This document shows positions 8,395 to 15,758 of a stretch of DNA of 64,000 bases, one piece after another. Position numbers and translations under genes: made by a program. How positions within the stretch are numbered: the stretch's first letter is position 1; each line of letters opens with the position of its first letter. The stretch spans positions 186,001 through 250,000 of the forward strand of contig NZ_WRXN01000008.1 in NCBI RefSeq assembly GCF_009758205.1, read 5' to 3'. The notes under the pieces are model-generated. The model was not told the origin of the DNA. It saw only the letters and a program-made list of their open reading frames with translations, and ran no database searches. This DNA comes from Chitinophaga tropicalis. GTDB lineage: Bacteria > Bacteroidota > Bacteroidia > Chitinophagales > Chitinophagaceae.

Positions 8395-11300
8395 TTATAA
8401 AGACAAGTTGAGACCGAATATCATGGACCAGGTGCCTGGTGTGTCTACATTCAACGCCCCCTGGTTATTGGTGCCGGACCCTGATCCCATGGCGGTTTCG
8501 GGGTCGATCCCTTTATACCTGTTCCTGTATGGAGAGAAGAGGATAAAGGGATTCTGTGCAGTAGCATAGATCCGCAGCGCGTCTACTTTCATTCGTTTTA
8601 CCATGGTGGGCGACAGGTTATAGCCAAGGCTCAGTGACCGTATCTTCAGGTAGCTTCCATCGAAGTAACTCAGCAATGAGCTGTTGGGAGTATTGGTATT
8701 GGCGTGATTGGGTTTGGGATAAAAGTTCTGTCCGCTGCCGGGAGTCCAGTATTCTACATCCAGGTTATTGTAATTACTCTGATAGGTATTGATAAAGCTG
8801 CTGCTCTGATGCATTTTACTAACGATGGTCCCGCCCATTCTTACAAATGCAACGATGGTAAAATCGAATCCTTTAAAAGTAAAGCGGTTGGTAATACCTC
8901 CCTCCCATTCAGGCTGATTGGAGCCGAGTATTATACGGTCATCGGCATTAATAAGAGAGTCTCCGTTGGTATCTGCCAGCCTGATCTGACCTATTACGGA
9001 GCCGGGGTGAGTTACTGTTTGTTTGTATGCCCTGGCTGTCAGGGAATCTTCTTTCGTATTCTGCCAGATGCCTTCTTTCTTATAATCGTAAATGACGCCA
9101 ATGGGATATCCTACAAACCAGTTGTTGTTAATGTCTCTTGTAACTCCATTGGCCAGCTGGGTTATCTTTCCACGGTTAATAAAAACATTCAGGTCTGTGG
9201 TCCAGCTGAATCCGTTGCCTGGCTGCCTGATATTTACGGTGCTGAGCTGCAGCTCTATTCCTTTGTTAGATGTCTTTCCGACATTGGTCAGGATGGCGTT
9301 GGGGATACCAGAGGTGGGTGGTAAGGTTTGCGGTAACAACAAGGACCTTGTCTGCTGCTGGTAAACTTCCACCAATCCTGTTACGCGATTATCCCAGAGG
9401 CCTATATCAATTCCTGCGTTCAGGGTAGCTGTATATTCCCATGTGAGAGCCGGGTTGGGCACATTAGTGGGATATGCTCCTGTAACGTTGGTGGAGCCAT
9501 AGTTATAGGTAACGGGAGATAAAGCTCCCAGTGTCTGGTATGGAGAGATAGCTGTATTGCCGACGGAGCCATATCCAACTCTTAATTTCAGATTGGAGAT
9601 AGCATGTGTTTTTGCCAGGAAAGGTTCTTGGGAGAGGTTCCATGCAGCTGCAACGGAGGGGAATACGTGGTACTTGTTTCCCGGCGCCAGGCGGGAAGAA
9701 CCATCTGAACGCAAGGTCAGGGTAAGTAGATATTTTTCATCATAGTTATAGTTAAGTCTTGCCATGTAAGAGAGGATATCCCATTTCTCATATTTGCCTG
9801 AGCCTGCCAGGTTGGATGAATACTGTGGATTATAATACTGGAGGAAATCTGCGAGGATGGAATTATTATTGAATGAGTTGGATTGCAGTTCAGATTCCTG
9901 CAGGCTATATAACCCGGTGAAGCTGATCTTATGTTTACCGAGCTGCTTTTCATAGAGCAGGAGGTTTTCCAGCGTATAATCGAGCGTGATACTGGTCTGG
10001 TTGCTGGAGGTAGATAAGGTGCCCTGGTTGTAAGTTGTTTTGCTGGCGTAGAAATTACCATATACATCATTTCTTAATTCTGCACCTGCGTTGAACCTGT
10101 ATTTCAGTCCGCGGGCGAGGTTTACCTCTGCATATAAAGTGGTGAAGGTCCCGAACCTTTTGCGTCTTTCAACTGCGGCGCCCGGCAGGAAGTTGGCTAA
10201 TGGGTTCCATACCTGGCTGGCGGTGCCGGGCACGTATGCGTTCAGCAAAGCGCCGGAACTATCGTATGGCGATACCAGCGGGTTAGCTCTCAGTACCTGT
10301 CCCATTGGGTTGGCATTCTCCCCGTTTGTGATGGAATAGGTGTTGAGGGTGTTCAGTCCTATTTTTACTGCTTTTCCGATCTGCTGGTCAACGCTGGCTT
10401 TAACGGAGAATCTTTCGAAGGATTGTCCTGAGTAGATGCCTGTTTCCCGGTAATAGCCGCCGGATAATGCGTATTGCGTTGTTTCCGAGCCACCGGTAAC
10501 TCCCAGTTGATGGTTGGTGGTCATACCGGTTTTATAGATCAGTTTCTGCCAGTTGGTATTGCGTCCTGTTTGAATTCCCTGTACTTCTTCCTGGCTGAAG
10601 CTTCCGTTGGTATAGAAGGCGGGATCATCCAGGCCTCTATATTTACCTGGTGTTTCATTGATCAGTGCCCATTTTTTGAAAGTGGTGAATTGTTGGGCAT
10701 CCATCACATCATATTCGCCCATATTTTTGACGAATCCCGTATAGGCGCTGTAGGTTATTACGGGTTTACCTGTTCTGCCCCTGCGGGTGCTGACAAGGAT
10801 AACGCCGTTGGCGCCTCTTGAGCCGTAGATAGCTGTTGCGGAGGCATCTTTCAATACTTCTACAGACACTACATCGTCCGGGTTCAGATCATTGATATCT
10901 CCGTTAAAGGGAATACCGTCTACGATGAACAGCGGGTCATTTGCTGCGTTCACAGACCTGGTGCCTCTTATCAATATTTTCGGTTTTGCGCCGGGTTTGC
11001 TGTTACCACCGTTCTTCTGTACGTCTATTCCGGCCCCTCTGCCCTGCAGGGCCTGGCTTAAATTGGCTACGGGCACTTCTCTGAGTGTCTGTTCTTTGAT
11101 AGAGATGATTGAGCCTGTAACATCTGATTTTCTTTGTGTACCGTATCCGACCACGACTACTTCATTGAGGCCTTTGTTATCTATCTGCATAGGAATGATA
11201 AGAGAGGATTGATCTTCGTTCCCGATGACGACCTCTTTGCGGAGATAGCCTGTAAAAGAGACGCTGAGTATGGATTGCCGGGGAACGCTGATGGTGAATT

Positions 11301-11514
11301 GTCCGCCGGCCGAAGCTGCTGTTCCGACACTACCTCCTTTCAGTCTTACGACGGCTCCCGGGAGCGGGTCTCCCTGTTCTCCGGTAACTGTTCCTTTAAT
11401 AGTCACCATTTCTTTATTTACAGGTTGCCGGGCGTATAAACTGTTTGATAAAAGGACCAGGCAATATGTCCCGATTTTACTTATGCTGCAGATAGTGCGG
11501 ATGACATCTTTCAT
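8395..11514 (-). CDS. SusC/RagA family TonB-linked outer-membrane transporter
   Basis: About 1039 residues: signal peptide, a carboxypeptidase-regulatory-like domain starting near VTIKGTVTGEQGDPLPGA, a TonB plug (VVVGYGTQRKSDVTGSI, then SVEVLKDASATAIYGSRGANGVI) and a 22-strand barrel ending in LSL. It imports oligosaccharides with energy from TonB and pairs with the SusD gene downstream. The open frame extends to 11580, but the ATG at 11514 (MKDVIRTICSIS) is preferred because the longer start would place the coding region over the LacI-type operator at 11565-11580. There is no STN domain, so control is probably through the LacI-type sites and not through FecR/sigma. First gene of the five-gene PUL operon. 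Confidence 0.92.
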   Translation of the reverse strand: MKDVIRTICSISKIGTYCLVLLSNSLYARQPVNKEMVTIKGTVTGEQGDPLPGAVVRLKGGSVGTAASAGGQFTISVPRQSILSVSFTGYLRKEVVIGNEDQSSLIIPMQIDNKGLNEVVVVGYGTQRKSDVTGSIISIKEQTLREVPVANLSQALQGRGAGIDVQKNGGNSKPGAKPKILIRGTRSVNAANDPLFIVDGIPFNGDINDLNPDDVVSVEVLKDASATAIYGSRGANGVILVSTRRGRTGKPVITYSAYTGFVKNMGEYDVMDAQQFTTFKKWALINETPGKYRGLDDPAFYTNGSFSQEEVQGIQTGRNTNWQKLIYKTGMTTNHQLGVTGGSETTQYALSGGYYRETGIYSGQSFERFSVKASVDQQIGKAVKIGLNTLNTYSITNGENANPMGQVLRANPLVSPYDSSGALLNAYVPGTASQVWNPLANFLPGAAVERRKRFGTFTTLYAEVNLARGLKYRFNAGAELRNDVYGNFYASKTTYNQGTLSTSSNQTSITLDYTLENLLLYEKQLGKHKISFTGLYSLQESELQSNSFNNNSILADFLQYYNPQYSSNLAGSGKYEKWDILSYMARLNYNYDEKYLLTLTLRSDGSSRLAPGNKYHVFPSVAAAWNLSQEPFLAKTHAISNLKLRVGYGSVGNTAISPYQTLGALSPVTYNYGSTNVTGAYPTNVPNPALTWEYTATLNAGIDIGLWDNRVTGLVEVYQQQTRSLLLPQTLPPTSGIPNAILTNVGKTSNKGIELQLSTVNIRQPGNGFSWTTDLNVFINRGKITQLANGVTRDINNNWFVGYPIGVIYDYKKEGIWQNTKEDSLTARAYKQTVTHPGSVIGQIRLADTNGDSLINADDRIILGSNQPEWEGGITNRFTFKGFDFTIVAFVRMGGTIVSKMHQSSSFINTYQSNYNNLDVEYWTPGSGQNFYPKPNHANTNTPNSSLLSYFDGSYLKIRSLSLGYNLSPTMVKRMKVDALRIYATAQNPFILFSPYRNRYKGIDPETAMGSGSGTNNQGALNVDTPGTWSMIFGLNLSL

Positions 11515-11536
11515 AACGGAATTTTTAATTATAGAG

Positions 11537-11544
11537 CAAAGACA
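11537..11544 (-). promoter_or_regulatory. Putative -7 element of the susC operon
   Basis: Read on the minus strand, TGTCTTTG matches the Bacteroidota -7 consensus TAnnTTTG at all but one position and lies 22 bp before the ATG at 11514. A TTTG 23 bp further upstream falls inside the proximal LacI-type operator, so repressor binding there would cover the -33 region. Positions come from reading by eye. Confidence 0.35.
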
Positions 11545-11564
11545 ACGTGGATAAGCATTTCGAA

Positions 11565-11580
11565 ATGCAAACGATTGCAT
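11565..11580. promoter_or_regulatory. LacI-family operator, proximal copy
   Basis: The 16-bp sequence atgcaaacgattgcat is a near-perfect palindrome with the central CG and TGCAAACG half-site typical of LacI/GalR operators. It sits 51 bp before the susC ATG, overlapping the presumed -33 region. It is followed by ataagg, as is the distal copy. Confidence 0.7.
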
Positions 11581-11636
11581 ATAAGGGCGATAAAAATCCC
11601 TTTCCCATATATTTTTATGGGAATATACTATCAGCT

Positions 11637-11652
11637 ATGCAAACGATTGCAT
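11637..11652. promoter_or_regulatory. LacI-family operator, distal copy
   Basis: An exact second copy of atgcaaacgattgcat, also followed by ataagg, exactly 72 bp from the first. The spacing is close to seven helical turns, which would suit a loop formed by a tetrameric or paired LacI-type regulator. No LacI-family gene is in this window. Confidence 0.7.
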
Positions 11653-11658
11653 ATAAGG

Positions 11659-11954
11659 AGCCGGGGAAAAAGCGTTACAGAATATTTAATGTCATAATTT
11701 AAAGTTGACTTGTGAAGAAGATCAGATGCGGCTATCGGGCTAGGAACTGTCGATCTTTCATAATGGAACTAACTTAAGGGTATTAAGTTATCATCGTGGA
11801 ACTTGTTTTAAAATTAAAGAAAAGGAATTGAAAAAGAGGCAGACCTTCCTTGTCTAATTTTAGCATTTACTTATACTTTTTTCTCATTAAAATGTAACAT
11901 TTACCCCGGCCGGCCGTTTTACCTAACATCCATTTAACTATATACTACCGCTTT
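11659..11954. other. Intergenic region between divergent transcription units
   Basis: About 300 bp between the operator region of the PUL and the lipoprotein gene. It is AT-rich with a short GC patch (ccggccggcc) about 35 bp before the lipoprotein ATG. I see no convincing small gene, RNA or strong hairpin. Confidence 0.5.
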
Positions 11955-12539
11955 ATGAAACATTTTTTACTCTTTCTTCCCTTTGTACTATTATTTGCAG
12001 CCTGCTCCAAAGATGAATTTGACCCTTCAAAGCCGAAGGCCGGGCAGGTGGTTGAGCTTTTCGTGGATCATTACAGGACGGGCTCTGATTCACGGTTATT
12101 TTTAAATACGGACAGAAAAAATTCCCTGGGCACTTATGTAGATAAGTTTGATCAGCGGGAAATTGGTTATACGTATGTTATCAAGGCCAAAGTAGTGGTT
12201 GCTCCCAGCAACCTGATGGATGCGCCCTCCTATTGGTTTGAGTATGTCAGAACTGTTGAAACGGAAAAATATAAGGGACAGGATACGTTTGCTCTGCCAT
12301 TATTTGGTTTCCTTGCGCCATCGGAAGTCTTCTTCCTGAGAAAGGACACTGATAAATATTATTACCGTAATTACCTGTTATCTCCTGCAGATGCTACCGT
12401 TCAGGCAGATCTTGCAGAGGCGCTTGAAAAAGGCCCTGGTATGCTGACTGCCGCCGGGCCCCGGTCCATAACGTTATATGTAAAACATGATCCTGACAAC
12501 TACGGAAAGGGTTACGTTGTGTACCGGGTAGCACTTTAA
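11955..12539 (+). CDS. Hypothetical lipoprotein
   Basis: A 194-residue protein with a clear lipoprotein signal, MKHFLLFLPFVLLFAACSKD, lipobox Cys18. The mature part has no motif I recognise. It is mixed hydrophilic, with aromatic patches (SYWFEYVRTVE, DKYYYRNYLLSP) and a C-terminal beta-like stretch (SITLYVKHDPDNYGKGYVVYRVAL). It is probably anchored in the periplasm or outer membrane. It is followed directly by a terminator-like hairpin and the DUF2652 gene in the same direction, so it may be co-transcribed or deliberately separated. No function is assigned. Confidence 0.75.
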   Translation: MKHFLLFLPFVLLFAACSKDEFDPSKPKAGQVVELFVDHYRTGSDSRLFLNTDRKNSLGTYVDKFDQREIGYTYVIKAKVVVAPSNLMDAPSYWFEYVRTVETEKYKGQDTFALPLFGFLAPSEVFFLRKDTDKYYYRNYLLSPADATVQADLAEALEKGPGMLTAAGPRSITLYVKHDPDNYGKGYVVYRVAL

Positions 12540-12551
12540 CCCGGTTACAGG

Positions 12552-12577
12552 CTTTTTTACTAACTTTAGTAAAAAAG
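12552..12577 (+). terminator. Hairpin between the lipoprotein gene and the DUF2652 gene
   Basis: Bases 12552-12562 pair with 12567-12577 (11 bp) around the loop actt. One arm is a T-run and the other an A-run. The right arm ends two bases before the ATG at 12580, so it overlaps the region where the ribosome would bind. It could be a terminator of the lipoprotein gene, a translation-control hairpin of the next gene, or both. Confidence 0.5.
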
Positions 12578-12579
12578 AG

Positions 12580-13659
12580 ATGCAAAATAAAGGCCTGCTT
12601 TTTATCCCGGATATAAGTGGCTTTACCCGTTTTGTCAATGAAATAGAGATAGATCATGGCCGGCATATCATACAGCAGCTGCTGGAGGTATTGATCAACT
12701 CCAACAACACCGGGCTTGAGATCTCTGAGATTGAAGGGGACGCCATCCTGTTCTACAAATTTGGCGAACCGCTGGAACTGGAAGCATTATACAAACAGGT
12801 GGAGAAAATGTTCTGTGAATTTCACCGTCATCTGAATGCTTACCATCAGCGCAGAATATGCCAGTGTAAAGCATGTTTATCTGCCGTGGACCTTACGTTG
12901 AAAGTAATTACCCATTACGGCGAGTTCACTACCTATAATGTGAAGAATTTCAGTAAGCTTATTGGCAAAGATGTGATCGTTGCCCATCAGTTGCTGAAGA
13001 ATGATATTGAGCAGCATGAATACTGGCTGGTGACGGATAACCTGTTGCAGGATAATCCGCCTGGACTGGCGGAATGGATGAAATGGGATGCGAGTATCAA
13101 ACAAACGGAAATTGGCCAGATACCTTTTCATTATACGCAGCTGACCCAGTTAAAGATTGATCTTCCTTCCGAGCCTGATCTGCAACTGGAGCTTTCTGAT
13201 AAGATCAAAGTACTTTCTGTATACAGGGATTATGAGGTGGATATTAAAACGCTCTGTTTTACGGTAATACATTACGAATTCCGTCATCAGTGGCTGGTAG
13301 GGATAAAAGAAGTGAATGAGATAGAACATTTTTTACCGGGTGTAGGCAGCCGCCATCAGTATGTCCTGGAAAACGGTCAGAAAATAATGATGTTCATCAG
13401 CAGTTTTGTTTATAATCCTGAAGAAAAGATAATTTTCAGTGAAACTGATATAAAACGGAAAAGCGCTACTTATTTTACTATTCAAAAAGCGCCTGATGGT
13501 AAATCCCGGTTAACGATGGATGTATACCTGCATAAAAACCCTGTACAATGGCTGCTATTTAATTTAACAGAGAAAAAGAAGATGCAGCAGCGGTTGCAGC
13601 TGTCATTGGAGAGGCTGGAACCGGTGGTGAAAGAAATGGTGTTGCCGTTGGAGTTTTGA
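12580..13659 (+). CDS. DUF2652 protein: cyclase-like N-terminal domain plus SRPBCC-like C-terminal domain
   Basis: A 359-residue cytoplasmic protein of the DUF2652 type. The N-terminal half resembles a class III nucleotide cyclase homology domain: FIPDISGFT (about 8-16) and EISEIEGDAILF (about 48-60) carry the two Asp that bind metal in true cyclases. A CQCKAC cysteine cluster (about 91-96) follows, then HYGEFTTYNV. The C-terminal half (about 215-350) has the look of an SRPBCC/START-like ligand-binding domain. I see no Lys/Asp base-specificity pair, so catalysis is unproven and it may be a sensor. The start ATG is just after the hairpin 12552-12577, and a strong terminator follows at 13710-13754. 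Confidence 0.75.
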   Translation: MQNKGLLFIPDISGFTRFVNEIEIDHGRHIIQQLLEVLINSNNTGLEISEIEGDAILFYKFGEPLELEALYKQVEKMFCEFHRHLNAYHQRRICQCKACLSAVDLTLKVITHYGEFTTYNVKNFSKLIGKDVIVAHQLLKNDIEQHEYWLVTDNLLQDNPPGLAEWMKWDASIKQTEIGQIPFHYTQLTQLKIDLPSEPDLQLELSDKIKVLSVYRDYEVDIKTLCFTVIHYEFRHQWLVGIKEVNEIEHFLPGVGSRHQYVLENGQKIMMFISSFVYNPEEKIIFSETDIKRKSATYFTIQKAPDGKSRLTMDVYLHKNPVQWLLFNLTEKKKMQQRLQLSLERLEPVVKEMVLPLEF

Positions 13660-13709
13660 TGTTATTAAAGCCGGGTTAATATATGTCTTTTCAGGGGGCG
13701 GGGAAGTTG

Positions 13710-13754
13710 CTCAAAAAAATCGCTTTTACCTTCGGTAAAAGCGATTTTTTTGAG
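13710..13754. terminator. Strong intrinsic terminator after the DUF2652 gene
   Basis: A perfect 21-bp stem (13710-13730 with 13734-13754) with the 3-nt loop ttc, flanked by A-run and T-run and followed by a further run of ten T. It separates the DUF2652 gene from the MauE/DUF6520 unit. Confidence 0.85.
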
Positions 13755-13889
13755 TTTTTTTTTTGCGCTGCGCGCGGCTGAATTTTTAAATAATGAGGAT
13801 ATTTTCAGAATATTTTCTTAAATTAGGATTACTGATAGCCACTGACACAAGTGAGAACCCGGCTACTTCCATGCCCAAATCCATAATCC

Positions 13890-14324
13890 ATGTTACGAAA
13901 ATCTGTACTGGAGATAATAAGTTTCTTATTCATCTTATTGTTCGTTTACACTGCAGTCAGCAAGTTCCTGGATCATGAGAACTTCCGTGCTGTGATAGGA
14001 CAGTCTCCCCTGCTTACCAGGTTTGCCCCTGTGCTGGCAATTGCAGTTCCCCTGGCTGAAATAGCTATCGCCATATTGCTGGCCGTTCCCCGCTACCGGC
14101 GCGCCGGTCTTTACGCCTCTTTTGCCATGATGATGCTTTTCACTACCTATATTATTGTACTGGTGACATTGTCAGAGAAAATACCCTGTTCATGCGGAGG
14201 CGTGATCTCCCGGATGACCTGGCAACAACACCTGTATTTCAATATATTCTTTGTACTGCTGGCATTGCTGGGAATGTGGGTACATAGCAGGCAGACAGCG
14301 TCCGGACAACCCATTCACGCATAA
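13890..14324 (+). CDS. MauE/DoxX-type redox-associated membrane protein
   Basis: A 144-residue membrane protein with four predicted helices (about 8-24, 45-65, 70-95, 115-133), the size and layout of the MauE/DoxX group. The motif IPCSCGGVIS in the third loop contains the conserved Cys pair of these proteins, which take part in thiol/disulfide chemistry on the periplasmic side. The gene ends 10 bp before the propeller-like gene and about 1.1 kb before a secreted four-cysteine DUF6520 peptide. A plausible role is disulfide formation or maturation of that peptide, inferred from the neighbourhood only. Confidence 0.8.
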   Translation: MLRKSVLEIISFLFILLFVYTAVSKFLDHENFRAVIGQSPLLTRFAPVLAIAVPLAEIAIAILLAVPRYRRAGLYASFAMMMLFTTYIIVLVTLSEKIPCSCGGVISRMTWQQHLYFNIFFVLLALLGMWVHSRQTASGQPIHA

Positions 14325-14334
14325 CTGATGCACA

Positions 14335-15393
14335 ATGATGCAGAAGCCCTTCCAATTTGCCGCCATTTGCATTATGGCCTGCTTTACTTTTGTTCTTATA
14401 CTGTATGCTTTTGCAGATAAGCCTAATGATCATAAAAACGGGTTTATGCGTAAGCAACCTGTTGTAACAGCTGTGTGGAAGCGTTCACTGGATCTGCAAT
14501 ACCCGGCTTATTATATTGCAGGCTATGCTGATCAGCATATTTACCTGGGTAATTATTCTGCCTCCCAGCATCTGCTGACGGTAAATCTCAACTTAAAAGA
14601 TACGCAGCAACTGACGCTGACCATGCCTGCAGGAGAGCGTTATGCATGGAAGCTGGCGAGGGTGATGGTAGATTCTCCTGCTGTATATATGACAGAAGGG
14701 AGCACTCCTGCTCTATACAGAGGGAAACTGGATGATCTGAATATGAACCGGTTCCTGCCTCAAAGCTGTTTCTTTAATATGCTGCAAAGCATCTCGTTCA
14801 CTTCTTTTATATCGCGCAGCATCCATATAGATTCACTGGGCAACAAACAAAATATACTTGTAAAAATCACGACAGATTCCCCTTATGTGAAGCTGGGAAA
14901 GGATATCATTACCAAACAGGTGGATGGAGTTTTTTGTACAGACGGAACATTGGATTATGACAGGCAGACAGGGCAACTGGTTTATCTTTACCACTACCGG
15001 AATGAATTTGTAACACTGGATACCAACCTCCAGGTGATCAATACCGGGCATACGCTGGATACCAATACTATCGCTAAAATACAGGTTGCTGATATGTCAA
15101 CAGGCACCAGCAAGTTTTCCGCCCCGCCAACATATGTAAACAGCAGGGCCAGAATTGCAGATAACAGGATCTATGTACTTTCTTCCCTCCTGGCGGATAA
15201 TGAAGACGGGAAAACCGGGCAGCAGCATGAGATCATAGATGTGTTCTCACTGGATAAAGGTGAATATCTCCATACCTTATACATTCCGCTAAAGGGAGGA
15301 GCCCGTATTACAGACTTTATTATAAAAGGAGATGAGCTGTTTGCATTGCAGGACCGTACGTTAAATGTGTATTCCATTCATCTATTGCAATAG
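14335..15393 (+). CDS. Membrane-anchored propeller-like protein of unknown function
   Basis: A 352-residue protein with one N-terminal hydrophobic segment (about 6-26) that would anchor it facing the periplasm. The rest reads as repeated beta-strand blades (HIYLGNYSASQHLLTVNL, TLDYDRQTGQLVYLYHY, EIIDVFSLDKGEYLHTLYI, ELFALQDRTLNVYSIHLL), which suggests a beta-propeller of the kind found beside MauE-type genes in Chitinophagaceae. There are two possible ATG codons at the start (14335 and 14338). It sits 10 bp after the MauE gene and 65 bp before the DUF6520 peptide gene. No enzymatic motif is visible; a binding or chaperone role for the peptide is conjecture. Confidence 0.7.
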   Translation: MMQKPFQFAAICIMACFTFVLILYAFADKPNDHKNGFMRKQPVVTAVWKRSLDLQYPAYYIAGYADQHIYLGNYSASQHLLTVNLNLKDTQQLTLTMPAGERYAWKLARVMVDSPAVYMTEGSTPALYRGKLDDLNMNRFLPQSCFFNMLQSISFTSFISRSIHIDSLGNKQNILVKITTDSPYVKLGKDIITKQVDGVFCTDGTLDYDRQTGQLVYLYHYRNEFVTLDTNLQVINTGHTLDTNTIAKIQVADMSTGTSKFSAPPTYVNSRARIADNRIYVLSSLLADNEDGKTGQQHEIIDVFSLDKGEYLHTLYIPLKGGARITDFIIKGDELFALQDRTLNVYSIHLLQ

Positions 15394-15458
15394 AACAGGC
15401 GAAGCCGAACACCTGTAGAAAATAGTAGGCATGTATCTGAACTCAAAATTTTACTATC

Positions 15459-15722
15459 GTGAATTTAAAAAAAATTGGTTTATCAGTAACAGCGTTTGCG
15501 CTTGCTATAGCCGGCGCTTTCGCTACTAATTCCCGGTATCCAGGAGACGGATATACAAATCTTCAACAAGTACCCAGCCAGGGCTCTCCCTGCGTGTACA
15601 GGCAATACTGCGGAGGCGGTTTCAATACCTGCAGGGTTACGATATCAGGCGTTGGGACTGTCCAGCTGTTACGACTGGAGTCTAATGGTACATGTAGCAG
15701 TACTGTTCTTTCGCAACCTTAA
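15459..15722 (+). CDS. DUF6520 family secreted small cysteine-containing peptide
   Basis: An 87-residue exported peptide starting at a GTG codon (15459). The N-terminus (NLKKIGLSVTAFALAIAGAF) is a signal peptide of the DUF6520 type. The mature part has four cysteines: PCVYRQYC, then FNTC, then NGTC. This could form two disulfides. As I recall, DUF6520 peptides are widespread in Bacteroidota, often in tandem, with unknown function. The gene is last in a unit with a MauE/DoxX redox protein and a propeller-like protein and is closed by a strong terminator. The basic signal region with LKKIGLS also resembles leaders of RiPP-like precursors, but a Sec signal fits better. Confidence 0.75.
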   Translation: MNLKKIGLSVTAFALAIAGAFATNSRYPGDGYTNLQQVPSQGSPCVYRQYCGGGFNTCRVTISGVGTVQLLRLESNGTCSSTVLSQP

Positions 15723-15758
15723 AAATAAAGCCTTGCAACATTGCAAGGCTTTATTTTT
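15721..15758. terminator. Bidirectional terminator after the DUF6520 gene
   Basis: Bases 15721-15738 are the exact reverse complement of 15741-15758, with A-run and T-run flanks. The left arm overlaps the DUF6520 stop codon and the right arm touches the stop of the convergent permease gene (15758-15760), so it serves both. Confidence 0.85.
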
